From positions 1 through 64,000 of the forward strand of contig CAMXIK010000013.1 of NCBI GenBank assembly GCA_947243855.1: a stretch of 64,000 nucleotides of DNA. Direction: 5' to 3'. The notes under the pieces were generated by a model. It saw only the letters and a list, made by a program, of their open reading frames with translations, had not been told where the DNA came from and did no database searches. The first letter of the stretch is position 1; every line of letters starts with the position of its first letter. Of the stretch, positions 44,823 to 53,498 are shown in pieces. The stretch is from an uncultured Lachnospiraceae bacterium. GTDB lineage: Bacteria; Bacillota; Clostridia; Lachnospirales; Lachnospiraceae. Both the position numbers and the translations under genes were made by a program.

Positions 44823-44836
44823 AGAACGTATGTTTG
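44823..44836 (-). promoter_or_regulatory. LexA (SOS) box of the polymerase operon
   Basis: AGAACGTATGTTTG fits the Gram-positive SOS box CGAAC-N4-GTTCG with GAAC and GTTT half-sites. It stands 33 bp upstream of the polymerase start, which supports damage induction. Confidence 0.8.
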
Positions 44837-44888
44837 GCAAGATACAAGAAAATGGAAACATATATTTTTGACAGCAAATCAACTATTT

Positions 44889-44917
44889 TTGACAGGGGAG
44901 ATATTTGCTGATAGAAT
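44889..44917 (+). promoter_or_regulatory. Sigma-A promoter of the 44967 gene
   Basis: TTGACA (44889-44894), 17 bp, TAGAAT (44912-44917). A second TTGACA stands at 44868. Confidence 0.85.
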
Positions 44918-44966
44918 TCTGTTAAAATGAAAGAAAATTGTCGTTTGTTGTTGCTTGGAGGTTATC

Positions 44967-45635
44967 ATGGAGATTGTAGACAAGGAACAGGAGCGTCTGG
45001 CGAAAGAGCAGACGCCGGAAGGAAGGAAAAAGAGAGCGCTTAAATGGGTGGGGAACCTTGCAGTTTTTGTGGCGATTGCGATTGTATATCAGGTGTTAAT
45101 GCACTATCATGTTTTTTCCGGAGAACCATATCCTGTGAGCTTGGAAAATATCACGATTGTACCGGGACAGACGACGGTGCAGGAACTGTTGGAGGCAGGG
45201 TATGAGCTTTCGGACAGAGAGTACAGCGAAGTGAGGAAAGATACCGGGATGATGTATTATACCGGGGTGATAGATCCGTCGGAAGAGGCGGACGCCAAAA
45301 CTTACTATATGATGGTTTTGGTGAAGGAAGGCCGGGCTCATGCGAGTATTACGGTCTATAACTGGGAAGAGTGGTCGAAAAAGCCGCTTGGGGAATGTAA
45401 AGTTTCTTTGGTTGAGGTGAGAGATTTTCATGAAAAATCGGAGCAGGCTGCGATTTTGGACATTCCTATTTTAGAAGCGACCAAAGAGGCGATTTCAGAG
45501 CGTCTGGGAAAAGAACCGGAGGTTTTGGAGAGCGGCAGGTATAGATGGGAGAAGGGAAAATATTCTTTAATGTTTGAAACGGATGAAAATGCTACGTTGG
45601 GCAAGGGCGTCCGTTCAGAATATAAACTGAATTAA
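44967..45635 (+). CDS. Membrane-anchored hypothetical protein
   Basis: 222 residues. Charged N-terminus of about 28 residues, one membrane helix (WVGNLAVFVAIAIVYQVLM), and an extracellular domain of about 170 residues with no family recognised; two repeats of a VSLENITIVPGQTTVQELLEAGYEL-like element could not be confirmed. The start at 44967 has TTGGAGG six bases upstream. It is followed 20 bp later by another membrane protein, probably an operon. Confidence 0.75.
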   Translation: MEIVDKEQERLAKEQTPEGRKKRALKWVGNLAVFVAIAIVYQVLMHYHVFSGEPYPVSLENITIVPGQTTVQELLEAGYELSDREYSEVRKDTGMMYYTGVIDPSEEADAKTYYMMVLVKEGRAHASITVYNWEEWSKKPLGECKVSLVEVRDFHEKSEQAAILDIPILEATKEAISERLGKEPEVLESGRYRWEKGKYSLMFETDENATLGKGVRSEYKLN

Positions 45636-45655
45636 AGAGAGCGAGGGAGGCAGTT

Positions 45656-46360
45656 ATGGATTCTTATTATGACAGATGGTTGAAAAGGGAAATGGAGTGG
45701 ATTTCCGGAGAGAAGGAAAGCGAGCGGAAAAAGGCGTATCTATATTCCGTCCTTGTGGCGGCGGCAATTCTTTTGATTGCCATTGTGAGCAGACTGACGG
45801 GCGGCGTCCCGCCGCAAGACTTCACAAAAGGCTTATTGCCTAGTCTGCTTATCGGCGTCCTGATGGGAGTTTTATGTCTGTTGTTTCAGTTATGGAATCT
45901 CAGTATTGGGACAAAGAGATACGGGAAAAATGTAGCGAGAGTCGTCGAAGAGACATTATCCCAGACGGAGCGGGAGAACTTTGCCAGACAGATGCTGGGG
46001 GAGGATTTCGAGACAGCGGTCCGGGAGGTGGATTGGAGCAGCGCGATGGAGGGACACACGGTGGCGCGTGTGACGAAGGATTATCTGACCTTTGCAGACA
46101 ATAAAGGCTTCTTTTGGGTTGCGCAGTTGTGGAAAACGGAGCGGATTGAATTGGATGTAAAGGACAGTTCTTTCCGGGTTAGGACAGGAGGCGCATCGAT
46201 CCGCGTCGCAGATGAAAGTTATCCTATGTGCTTATATTACAAGGGAAACCAGACAGAGACGAGCGATTTTTCTTTTGTTTTTAGTAAGCGCGAGTGGCGC
46301 GACAATGTGTTGGAAGCGGTGCGGGCGGTTGCCGGGGATTCGCAGTTTCCGGAAGGCTGA
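45656..46360 (+). CDS. Two-helix membrane hypothetical protein
   Basis: 234 residues. Two membrane helices near 28-45 and 60-82, then a cytoplasmic C-terminal domain (LTFADNKGFFWVAQLWKTERIELDVKD...SFVFSKREWRDNVLEAVR) that resembles the YcxB-like/PH-like fold of small membrane proteins. No enzymatic motif. AGCGAGGGAGG precedes the ATG. Likely cotranscribed with the gene before it. Confidence 0.75.
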   Translation: MDSYYDRWLKREMEWISGEKESERKKAYLYSVLVAAAILLIAIVSRLTGGVPPQDFTKGLLPSLLIGVLMGVLCLLFQLWNLSIGTKRYGKNVARVVEETLSQTERENFARQMLGEDFETAVREVDWSSAMEGHTVARVTKDYLTFADNKGFFWVAQLWKTERIELDVKDSSFRVRTGGASIRVADESYPMCLYYKGNQTETSDFSFVFSKREWRDNVLEAVRAVAGDSQFPEG

Positions 46361-46419
46361 CGCTGGATATTCCGAATAGAGACTTTGACATGACCGGCCG
46401 GTTATGCTGATAGGAAGGA

Positions 46420-46468
46420 AACCCCTTTTGTGAGACAAAAATGAAAGTCTAACGAAAGGGGTTATTTT
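46420..46468 (+). terminator. Terminator after the membrane protein pair
   Basis: AACCCCTTT (46420-46428) pairs with AAAGGGGTT (46455-46463), followed by ATTTTAT. The loop is 26 bases. Confidence 0.65.
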
Positions 46469-46568
46469 ATGCTGTCTGTGTTTTTCTAACGGACATTTTA
46501 TAAAAAAAGAGGACAAAATCATAAATTAATGTTAGAATACCCATATACATATGAAGGGGTAAAGAAAA

Positions 46569-47840
46569 ATGAGCGTTATCAGCAGCAAGGACGTTAATGA
46601 AATTATCAGAAAAACACTCGGTATTATCAATAATAAAATCATGCACCATGGGGAGATCACAGGGTATATCCTGTATAAGATGATGGAGTATGAGAATACC
46701 TATACCGAGCAGAATTATACGGAACAGGAGCTGGTGGACTATACCATGCTCGGCATTCTGCACGATATTGGTCTCTACAAAGAAGATAATGTTAAGAATG
46801 TATCGGACTTTGAGACGAAAAATCTCTGGCCCCATTCGATCTACGGTTTTCTCTTTTTAAAATACCTTTCTCCCATTGGGGACAGGGCGGAGGTTGTGCT
46901 CTATCATCATCTGGACTACAACCGTTACGGCATGATACAGAGCCGTTATCTGCATGTGACGGAACTTTTGAATCTGGCGGACAAGATGGACACCGTTTTG
47001 CACTTGAAAGATGAAAAACTGGAGCCGGATTATTTTGCAAAGTACCGCAATATTAAATTTTCCGGCGCGGCTTTGGATTTGTTCCAGAAGGCGGAAAAGT
47101 GCTATGGCATTACGGAGAATCTGGTGAACGGCAAATACCGGGAGGAACTGGACGTTCTTTTGGCGAAGCGTTCCTTTTCCGAACAGTATAAAAAAGGCTT
47201 TCTGGAAATGCTGGTCTATACCATTGATTTTCGAAGCGAGCACACGGTAATCCACACGCTGGCGACGGTGAATTTTGCGGAGCAGCTTGGAAGATTGGCG
47301 AGAGTTTCCGGCAAGGATCTGCGCGATTTGCATTACGGCGCGCTGCTTCATGATTTGGGCAAGATTGCCATTCCTTTACATATTTTGGAGTCAACAGGGC
47401 GGCTCAGCGATGATGAGATGAAAGTCATGAAGGCTCATGTGCGGATTACGGAGATGATTCTGGAAGGAGTCGTGGATGACGCCGTGCTTCAGATTGCGGT
47501 GCGCCATCATGAAAAGCTGGACGGAACAGGTTATCACAAGGGATTGTCGGCGGCGGATCTGAGCCTGCCCCAGCAGATCATTGCTGTGGCGGATATTTTG
47601 AGCGCCCTTTACGGGAAGCGCAGCTATAAGGAGGCGTTCAGTAAGGAAAAAATTCTGGACATCATGAACTCCGATGCGGACAAAGGAAAGATCAACCGCA
47701 ATGTGGTGACAACCTTGGAAAAGAATTATGACAGTATCATTGCGGAGTTTGAGAAGGAGAAAGAAAATACCATCGGGCTTTATCTGAAAATCAAGGAACA
47801 GTATGCGATTATGATAGAGCGGTTTAAACAATTTGACTAG
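46569..47840 (+). CDS. Tandem HD / HD-GYP domain phosphohydrolase
   Basis: 423 residues. First HD domain about 20-190 with HDIGLYKED near 65 and YHHLDYNRYG near 115, no GYP loop. Second domain about 215-400 is HD-GYP: HTLATVNFAEQL, HDLGKIAIP near 262, HHEKLDGTGYHKG near 318. HD-GYP enzymes hydrolyse cyclic-di-GMP; the first domain may sense or regulate. No REC or membrane part. AGGGG stands 9 bases before the start. It is the second HD-GYP protein of the window. Confidence 0.88.
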   Translation: MSVISSKDVNEIIRKTLGIINNKIMHHGEITGYILYKMMEYENTYTEQNYTEQELVDYTMLGILHDIGLYKEDNVKNVSDFETKNLWPHSIYGFLFLKYLSPIGDRAEVVLYHHLDYNRYGMIQSRYLHVTELLNLADKMDTVLHLKDEKLEPDYFAKYRNIKFSGAALDLFQKAEKCYGITENLVNGKYREELDVLLAKRSFSEQYKKGFLEMLVYTIDFRSEHTVIHTLATVNFAEQLGRLARVSGKDLRDLHYGALLHDLGKIAIPLHILESTGRLSDDEMKVMKAHVRITEMILEGVVDDAVLQIAVRHHEKLDGTGYHKGLSAADLSLPQQIIAVADILSALYGKRSYKEAFSKEKILDIMNSDADKGKINRNVVTTLEKNYDSIIAEFEKEKENTIGLYLKIKEQYAIMIERFKQFD

Positions 47841-47866
47841 TTGATAGGGAAAGGAAGGAGCGTAAC

Positions 47867-48985
47867 ATGGAACAGGCAAAAGTTTATTTTACATCGTTTA
47901 AGGCGACGGAACACGAGAACTTATTGCAGAAACTTCATCGCCTGATGAAGACGGCTGGGTTTGAAACCATTGATTTTCAGGATAAGTATGCGGCTATTAA
48001 AATTCATTTCGGTGAATACGGGAATCTGGCGTTTCTGCGCCCGAATTATGCAAGGGTGGTAGCAGATTATGTGAAAGAATTGGGCGGCAAGCCCTATCTG
48101 ACAGACTGTAACACCCTCTATGTGGGAAGCCGGAAGAATGCCCTTGACCATTTGGAGACGGCCTATGTGAACGGATTTTCACCCTACCAGACGGGGTGTC
48201 ATGTGATTATCGGGGACGGGTTGAAAGGGACGGACGAGACGTTGGTTCCCATCGACGGCGAGTACGTGAAGGAGGCCAAGATCGGCCACGCGATTATGGA
48301 TGCGGATGTGTTTATCTCCCTGACGCATTTTAAGGGTCATGAAATGGCGGGTTTTGGCGGCACGCTGAAAAATATTGGTATGGGCTGCGGTTCCAGAGCG
48401 GGTAAGATGGAACAGCACTGCGACGGAAAGCCGGAGGTGGATCAGTCCCTTTGTGTAGGCTGCGGCGCCTGTGACAGAATCTGCGCCCACGGCGCGCCTG
48501 TCATTGAAAACGGCAAGGCGCATATTGACCACAATAAATGCGTGGGCTGCGGGCGGTGTCTGGCGGTGTGCCCGAAGGACGCCATTGCGGCCAGCTTTGA
48601 GGATTCCATCGCTATGTTAAACTATAAAATGGCGGAATACGCGTGGGCGGTATGCAAGGATAAACCCTGCTTCCATGTATCTTTGATCTGCGACGTATCC
48701 CCTAACTGTGACTGTCATGCAGAGAACGATATCCCTATCATTCCCAATGTGGGTATGCTGGCGTCCTTCGACCCGGTGGCGTTAGATCAGGCCTGCGCCG
48801 ATCTGTGCAATAAGATGACGCCGGTGGAGGACAGCGTGCTGGGTGAGAATCTTCATAAACACGGAAACGAGTCGGGGCACGACCACTTTTTCATGACGCA
48901 CCCCGACACGGAATGGAAGTCCTGTATCGCCCATGCGGTGAAGATTGGACTTGGGACAGATCAGTATGAGTTGGTGACAATTTAA
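47867..48985 (+). CDS. DUF362 domain protein with two 4Fe-4S clusters
   Basis: 372 residues. N-terminal and C-terminal parts belong to DUF362 (IKIHFGEYGNLAFLRPNYARVV, MADADVFISLTHFKGHEMAGFGGTLKNIGMGC-like segment). Inserted near 190-245 is a ferredoxin module with two CxxCxxCxxxC motifs: CVGCGACDRICAHG and CVGCGRCLAVCPKDA. Probably an electron-transfer or corrinoid-type reductive activation protein; substrate unknown. GGAAGGAGCG precedes the start. Converges with the next gene with one base between stops. Confidence 0.9.
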   Translation: MEQAKVYFTSFKATEHENLLQKLHRLMKTAGFETIDFQDKYAAIKIHFGEYGNLAFLRPNYARVVADYVKELGGKPYLTDCNTLYVGSRKNALDHLETAYVNGFSPYQTGCHVIIGDGLKGTDETLVPIDGEYVKEAKIGHAIMDADVFISLTHFKGHEMAGFGGTLKNIGMGCGSRAGKMEQHCDGKPEVDQSLCVGCGACDRICAHGAPVIENGKAHIDHNKCVGCGRCLAVCPKDAIAASFEDSIAMLNYKMAEYAWAVCKDKPCFHVSLICDVSPNCDCHAENDIPIIPNVGMLASFDPVALDQACADLCNKMTPVEDSVLGENLHKHGNESGHDHFFMTHPDTEWKSCIAHAVKIGLGTDQYELVTI

Positions 48986-48986
48986 A

Positions 48987-50399
48987 TTATGCGTGGGGGA
49001 TATTCGTATGTTCGGATATCTCCCGATTGATCGTGCACAGATCGTCCACAGATAAGTCGTGGATATCTGTATTGCCCGTAATGCGGGCGAATGTCTTTAA
49101 TTCTTCGGCGGAACATCTGAGGTAATTTTCCACCCGCTTTGCGGCGGTGTCGATCTGCAATCTTTCCCGCAATTTTTCATCCTGCGTGGCTACGCCTACG
49201 GGACACATGCCGCTTCCGCAGATGCGGTACTGCTGGCAGGCGGCCGCCACCATGCATGCTGAGGCAACGGCCACAGCGTCTGCGCCCATGGCGATCGCCT
49301 TTGCAAAATCAGAAGATACCCGAAGACCGCCCGTGATAACAAGATCAATGTCGGAGCCGATGGAGTCCAGATATTTTCTCGCGCGGTAGAGGGCGTAAAT
49401 CGTAGGCACGCTTGTGGAATCCCGGATGATGGCGGGAGAAGCGCCCGTTGCGCCGCCGCGTCCGTCTATGGTAATGAAATCGGGTTCGGCATAGACGCAA
49501 AATTCCAGATCCTTTTCGATGCGTCCCGCGGCGATTTTGATACCGATGGGCCTGCCGTCGCTCAATGTGCGCAGGTTGGATACCATTCCTTTTAAATCGT
49601 CAGCGCTGTTGATCTGGGCGAATTTTGAGGGACTGATGACGTCTTCGCCAAGCGGTTTCTCCCGGATTTTTGCAATTTCCGGAGTCACTTTGCTGCCCGG
49701 CAGATGTCCGCCCATGCCCGGCTTTGTTCCTTGTCCGATTTTAATCTCGATGGCGTCGGAGGTTTTGAGATTTTCAGTGGTAACGCTGTACATATTGGGA
49801 ACATACTCAAATATGAACTTGCAGGCTGCGGCCTTTTCTTCAGGAAGAACGCCGCCTTCCCCGCTGCACATGGCCGTTTCCACGGAGGCGCTTCCCTTTG
49901 CAAGGGCGATTTTCGTCTCTTTTGAAAGCGCGCCGAAGGACATATGGGAAATGTAGACTGGCATGGCAAGCGTCATTGGTTGTTTCGCGTGTTTTCCAAT
50001 CACGGTTTTTAAAGACACGTCGGCGTGCTCGTCTAAGGGCATGGGATTTAATTGGGCGCCTAAAATGAGCACATCGTCCCAGTTAGGCATATTCATACGG
50101 GTGCCCATTGCTTCGATCGCCGATTTTCCTGTGACAGCCATTTCTTGAATTTCTTTCATATAGCGGTAATCACTGTCTGTTTTCCGGGTTTCTTTCGGAT
50201 AACTTAAATCCAAATTTTCGGTGTTTTTAGAAGAACATTGCGCTTCCGCACCCGCGCAGGCGGCAGGGTTTCCAGCGTCCAATGCTTTGAATTTCTCTGG
50301 CGGCTGCTTGCAGATGGGGCATTCCGTCAGTTCGGAGAAGGGTTTTCCCTCTTTTTCCTCGTCATACTCATAGCCGCAGATACTGCATTTGTAAATCAT
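48987..50399 (-). CDS. Rubredoxin-fused glutamate synthase-like FMN protein
   Basis: 470 residues. Residues 1-45 are a rubredoxin-type iron domain (YKCSICGYEYDEEKEG...CPICKQPPEKF). The rest is the FMN-binding central/C-terminal domain of glutamate synthase large subunit (GMGGHLPGSKVTPEIAKIR, IKIAAGRIEKDL, TIDGRGGATGASP), with the Fe-S cysteines in CQQYRICGSGMCPVG. There is no glutaminase domain, so it uses ammonia or another donor, or serves as an oxidoreductase. The upstream methyltransferase gene ends one base before the start codon. Confidence 0.93.
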   Translation of the reverse strand: MIYKCSICGYEYDEEKEGKPFSELTECPICKQPPEKFKALDAGNPAACAGAEAQCSSKNTENLDLSYPKETRKTDSDYRYMKEIQEMAVTGKSAIEAMGTRMNMPNWDDVLILGAQLNPMPLDEHADVSLKTVIGKHAKQPMTLAMPVYISHMSFGALSKETKIALAKGSASVETAMCSGEGGVLPEEKAAACKFIFEYVPNMYSVTTENLKTSDAIEIKIGQGTKPGMGGHLPGSKVTPEIAKIREKPLGEDVISPSKFAQINSADDLKGMVSNLRTLSDGRPIGIKIAAGRIEKDLEFCVYAEPDFITIDGRGGATGASPAIIRDSTSVPTIYALYRARKYLDSIGSDIDLVITGGLRVSSDFAKAIAMGADAVAVASACMVAAACQQYRICGSGMCPVGVATQDEKLRERLQIDTAAKRVENYLRCSAEELKTFARITGNTDIHDLSVDDLCTINREISEHTNIPHA

Positions 50400-50400
50400 T

Positions 50401-51009
50401 TCAAATCCCTCCTTTTTTCGTAATGATTGCTATGGCGCAGGGCATTCTGCCGAAAACAATATCGTACGTGACGTCTTCAAATCCCGCGTCTTTAAAAAAT
50501 TTTTGATAAGAAGTGAAATCAAACTGCCGCTTAAAGTCTGCGCCGACAAAGGAGAGTAACTGCACGGCCCGCTTATTGATACCAGCGGAGGCGTTGATAT
50601 AAGTGGGAATGATCAGTTTGCCGCCCGGTCTGCACACCCGTTCCAGCTCTTTGACGGCGGCGCTGGGATCGTCTAACAGATGAATGACATTTCCCGCGAC
50701 TACCACGTCAAATTTGTTATCGGGACATTTTAAGCGGGTCAAATCCGCGCGTCTGAGTTTTACGTTGTTGCAGTTACGGCAGTTTTTGCGGGCCTGTTTC
50801 AGCATTCCAGCCGAAAAATCGGTGGCAATTAGCCGTTTACATTTGGGGGCGATATAGTGGCTGATCGCTCCTGTGCCGCAGGCGCATTCCAGTACCGTAT
50901 CGTCCGGTTTGATTGTAAGGGCGACCCTTTCGCCCAGTCCCTGATAAACCTTTTTATTGTAGAGCGTTTCAAATAAATCGTATAATCCGGATATTTGATC
51001 CCAAAACAT
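50401..51009 (-). CDS. Class I SAM-dependent methyltransferase
   Basis: 202 residues. Methyltransferase fold with SAM motif VLECACGTGAISHYIA near 42-57, acidic loop ATDFSAGMLKQARK, and VVAGNVIHLLDDP; similar to UbiE/Methyltransf_11 proteins. The substrate is unknown. The start at 51009 has AAGGAGGAAAA upstream; an earlier in-frame ATG is not supported. Cotranscribed with the rubredoxin-GltB-like gene. Confidence 0.9.
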   Translation of the reverse strand: MFWDQISGLYDLFETLYNKKVYQGLGERVALTIKPDDTVLECACGTGAISHYIAPKCKRLIATDFSAGMLKQARKNCRNCNNVKLRRADLTRLKCPDNKFDVVVAGNVIHLLDDPSAAVKELERVCRPGGKLIIPTYINASAGINKRAVQLLSFVGADFKRQFDFTSYQKFFKDAGFEDVTYDIVFGRMPCAIAIITKKGGI

Positions 51010-51240
51010 GAGTGTTTTCCTCCTTGGCGCAATGATCGGCGGTAAAATTATTTTGATTTTATTATACGTTATTTTTGCAGGGGCTGTCATCTGAAATTTT
51101 GTGAAAATAACTGTAGTATGTAATGAATTAGGCAGTTTATCTATATAGCCGGAATGATTGATTTTTGAATTGCAGTATAATATAATTAGGAATCAGTTTA
51201 TGAATATTAGATAAATCGCGTTTTAAGGGAGAAGACAATA

Positions 51241-51990
51241 ATGGAATATATAAGAGTGACAAAAGAAAATATTGACAAAGAACATATCTGCTGCGCAATA
51301 TCTAATAACAAAGATATACAGGTTTCATCTAAAAAAGATTGGATGAAACAGTGCTTTGATGATGGGCTTGTTTTTTTTAAAAGTACAGAGAGAGGAAAAT
51401 GCTTTATTGAGTATCTTCCAGCAGAAAATGCGTGGGTTCCAATTATCGCTGAGAACTATATGTATATAGATTGCTTCTGGGTATCTGGCTCCTTGAAAGG
51501 ACATGGATACTCAAATGATTTATTGAATGAATGTATAAAAGACGCTAAAGAAAAAGGTAAATTGGGTCTATGTATTCTTTCTTCTTCAAAGAAGAAGCCG
51601 TTTTTGTCCGATCCCAAATATTTGCGGTATAAAGGATTTAAAGTTGCTGATGTATCAGATGTGGGAATCAATTTAATGTATCTTGCTCTTGATGAAAAGG
51701 CAGCGATTCCACAATTTAAAGAATCGGCAAGGCATCCGCATATTGAAGATAAGGGCTATGTTTTGTACTATACAAGCCAATGTCCTTTTAATGGGAAATA
51801 CGTACCCATTGTTGAACAGACTGCTTTTGAGAATAATATTCCATTTAAAGCAATTCATATTAAAACCAAAGAACAGGCACAATCTGTACCAAGTCCATGT
51901 ACATCTTATGCAATGTTTTATAATGGAGAATTTCTTACAAATGAACAGTTTAATGATAAGAAGTTTTTGAAAATGGTGCAAGCGAAATAA
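51241..51990 (+). CDS. GNAT acetyltransferase with YoaP domain
   Basis: 249 residues. N-terminal GNAT domain (YIDCFWVSGSLKGHGYSNDLLNECI is the acetyl-CoA loop) and a C-terminal YoaP domain (YVLYYTSQCPFNGKYVPIVEQTA). The CPF motif resembles a thioredoxin-type site with one cysteine replaced. Function unknown. GGGAGAAG precedes the start. AT-rich island of about 1 kb between GC-richer neighbours. Confidence 0.9.
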   Translation: MEYIRVTKENIDKEHICCAISNNKDIQVSSKKDWMKQCFDDGLVFFKSTERGKCFIEYLPAENAWVPIIAENYMYIDCFWVSGSLKGHGYSNDLLNECIKDAKEKGKLGLCILSSSKKKPFLSDPKYLRYKGFKVADVSDVGINLMYLALDEKAAIPQFKESARHPHIEDKGYVLYYTSQCPFNGKYVPIVEQTAFENNIPFKAIHIKTKEQAQSVPSPCTSYAMFYNGEFLTNEQFNDKKFLKMVQAK

Positions 51991-52101
51991 ACAACTTCGA
52001 TTCGTAATAGCGGTATTGGTTGCAGTGCTGTGTTTGCCAAAGAGAAAGCAAGAGCTTTTTGGGAGAAATTTGCTTTTCACCACAAAAAAATGTCTATTTA
52101 A
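51991..52101 (+). pseudogene. Possible GNAT acetyltransferase tail fragment
   Basis: Directly behind the YoaP stop, in the same frame, 36 codons run TSIRNSGIGCSAVF...AKEKARAFWEKFAFHH and stop at 52099-52101. The KARAFWEKFAF string is typical of the end of GNAT domains. Probably the remnant of another acetyltransferase gene; too short to be sure. Confidence 0.4.
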
Positions 52102-52226
52102 CACACGGCAACTTTAGAAATCTACTTCTTTTTCCGAAATAAATGATAACACGAAGCGAAATGATACGTAAGACGGGAAATGGAACCGAAAACAGATCGA
52201 AATGGGCAGAAAGGCGGTTGTTATTT

Positions 52227-52871
52227 ATGAATATATCATGGGATCAGACCAGCGGTATTTTGCGGAGAATGAATTCTGCGGGCATGTTAAAAAGCACGCA
52301 GGATAGATTGGAACGGCAGGAACAGACACAGAAGCAGGTGGATTTTTTTGAGAAGCAGAAGGAGAATCTCAAGAATGTGCCTTGCGGGAGTGTGGAGGAG
52401 ATCGCCGAAAAACTGAAAATGTTTCAGTCCTATGAGGATCAAATTGCCGCAGCGAAAGCGGCCTATAATCAGGAGCAGATGTTCCACATTCTGGACGAGT
52501 CCACGGAGAAGGGCGAGAAGATTGCAGAAGCACTTGAAAAGATGGAGCCCAAGACCCCGGAGGAGAGATTGGAAGAGATGGCCGAGGAAGCGCTGGGCAT
52601 CGAGGACGGCGGCGAACTCGAGGAGATGATGGACGAACTCGAGGAGGTTGTCGAAGAACTGACAGAAGAAGTGACCGAAGAGTTGGAAGAGGCGCTGCCT
52701 GAGAATGCAGAGCTTACGGAGAATGCGGAGCTGTCTGCGGAAGAAGCTGCGGGGGCTTCTGGTGTTACAGAGGCTTTGGCGGCGACAGAGGCAGCAGCAC
52801 AGGAAGCGGCGAATACAGCAGAAGCGGGAATCATGCCGGAGGAATATAAGCCGTTTGACGTGAGGCTGTAA
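52227..52871 (+). CDS. Acidic helical hypothetical protein
   Basis: 214 residues. N-terminal ~100 residues form a helical region with a coiled-coil look (LKSTQDRLERQEQTQKQV); residues 110-200 are extremely Glu/Ala-rich (EEMMDELEEVVEELTEE). No signal peptide or known domain. The start at 52227 has AAAGGCGG upstream; an in-frame ATG 28 codons earlier lacks support. It seems to stand alone. Confidence 0.7.
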   Translation: MNISWDQTSGILRRMNSAGMLKSTQDRLERQEQTQKQVDFFEKQKENLKNVPCGSVEEIAEKLKMFQSYEDQIAAAKAAYNQEQMFHILDESTEKGEKIAEALEKMEPKTPEERLEEMAEEALGIEDGGELEEMMDELEEVVEELTEEVTEELEEALPENAELTENAELSAEEAAGASGVTEALAATEAAAQEAANTAEAGIMPEEYKPFDVRL

Positions 52872-52905
52872 TATGGTTGCGACAGTGTATTTTTGATAAT
52901 TATGT

Positions 52906-52984
52906 AAACCTCCAAATCAATCAAGGAAATTCTTTGTGTAAAATCTGGTGGATTCTGTTATAATGTAAAAAAAGGTTGGAGGTT
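52906..52984. repeat. Inverted repeat bracketing the toxin-antitoxin promoter
   Basis: AACCTCCAA (52907-52915) and TTGGAGGTT (52976-52984) are a perfect 9-bp inverted repeat; the right arm contains the antitoxin ribosome binding site. The left arm extended, AAACCTCCAAA (52906-52916), recurs as a direct repeat at 53499-53509 behind the toxin gene. Confidence 0.75.
52934..52964 (+). promoter_or_regulatory. Promoter of the toxin-antitoxin pair
   Basis: TTGTGT (52934-52939), a 19-bp spacer, and TATAAT (52959-52964) with an upstream TG (extended -10). Confidence 0.65.
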
Positions 52985-52988
52985 GGCC

Positions 52989-53177
52989 ATGTCAAAACAG
53001 CAGATGATTGCAAATTTGATTTCTACTGCACCAGAGAATAAATTGGATATTATTCTTTCATTTGTGGAATTTGTATTGAGAGAAAGTACAGATTTGGATA
53101 ATATGCTTTTGAGTGAACCGAGTCTTTCTGCTGATTGGATGCTTGAGGAGGAGAATGTGGCATGGAAAGATTTGTAA
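52989..53177 (+). CDS. Antitoxin of a MazF/PemK-type pair
   Basis: 62 residues. N-terminal helical part (KQQMIANLISTAPENKLDIILSFVEFVLRES) of the DUF2281-like type and an acidic, Trp-containing C-terminal tail (SADWMLEEENVAWKDL), as expected for the part that wraps around a MazF toxin. GGAGG six bases upstream. It overlaps the toxin gene by 16 bp, the normal coupling of such pairs. The family assignment of the DNA-binding half is uncertain; the antitoxin role comes from position and tail. Confidence 0.8.
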   Translation: MSKQQMIANLISTAPENKLDIILSFVEFVLRESTDLDNMLLSEPSLSADWMLEEENVAWKDL

Positions 53178-53497
53178 AAGGTGATGTGATTGTTCTTCCG
53201 TTCCCTTTTACAGATTTAAGTTCAGCAAAGAGAAGACCGGCGGTTGTTTTGGCTGATATTAGAGGTGATGATTATATTATGTTACAAATCACCTCTAAAA
53301 ATGTGAAAGATAGCTATGCGATTTCACTATTATCGACGGATTTTATTTCTGGTTCTCTCAAGACGGACAGTAATGTACGTCCAAATAAAATTTTTACTTT
53401 GAACAGGCAGCTTATTTTATATAAAGTTGGACATTTAAGTGAAGAAAAAATAAGGGAATGCGTCAACAGAGTGTGCGAAATAATTCAGAATGAATAG
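53162..53497 (+). CDS. MazF/PemK family endoribonuclease toxin
   Basis: 111 residues. PemK/MazF fold: KGDVIVLPFPFTDLSSAKRRPAVVLAD at the start with the conserved R-P-A-V, ITSKN, and S-x-LKTDSNVRPNKIFTL in the position of the catalytic Thr/Ser region. It cleaves single-stranded mRNA when free of the antitoxin. The ribosome binding site GAGGAGGAGA lies inside the antitoxin gene. Confidence 0.9.
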   Translation: MERFVKGDVIVLPFPFTDLSSAKRRPAVVLADIRGDDYIMLQITSKNVKDSYAISLLSTDFISGSLKTDSNVRPNKIFTLNRQLILYKVGHLSEEKIRECVNRVCEIIQNE

Positions 53498-53498
53498 G

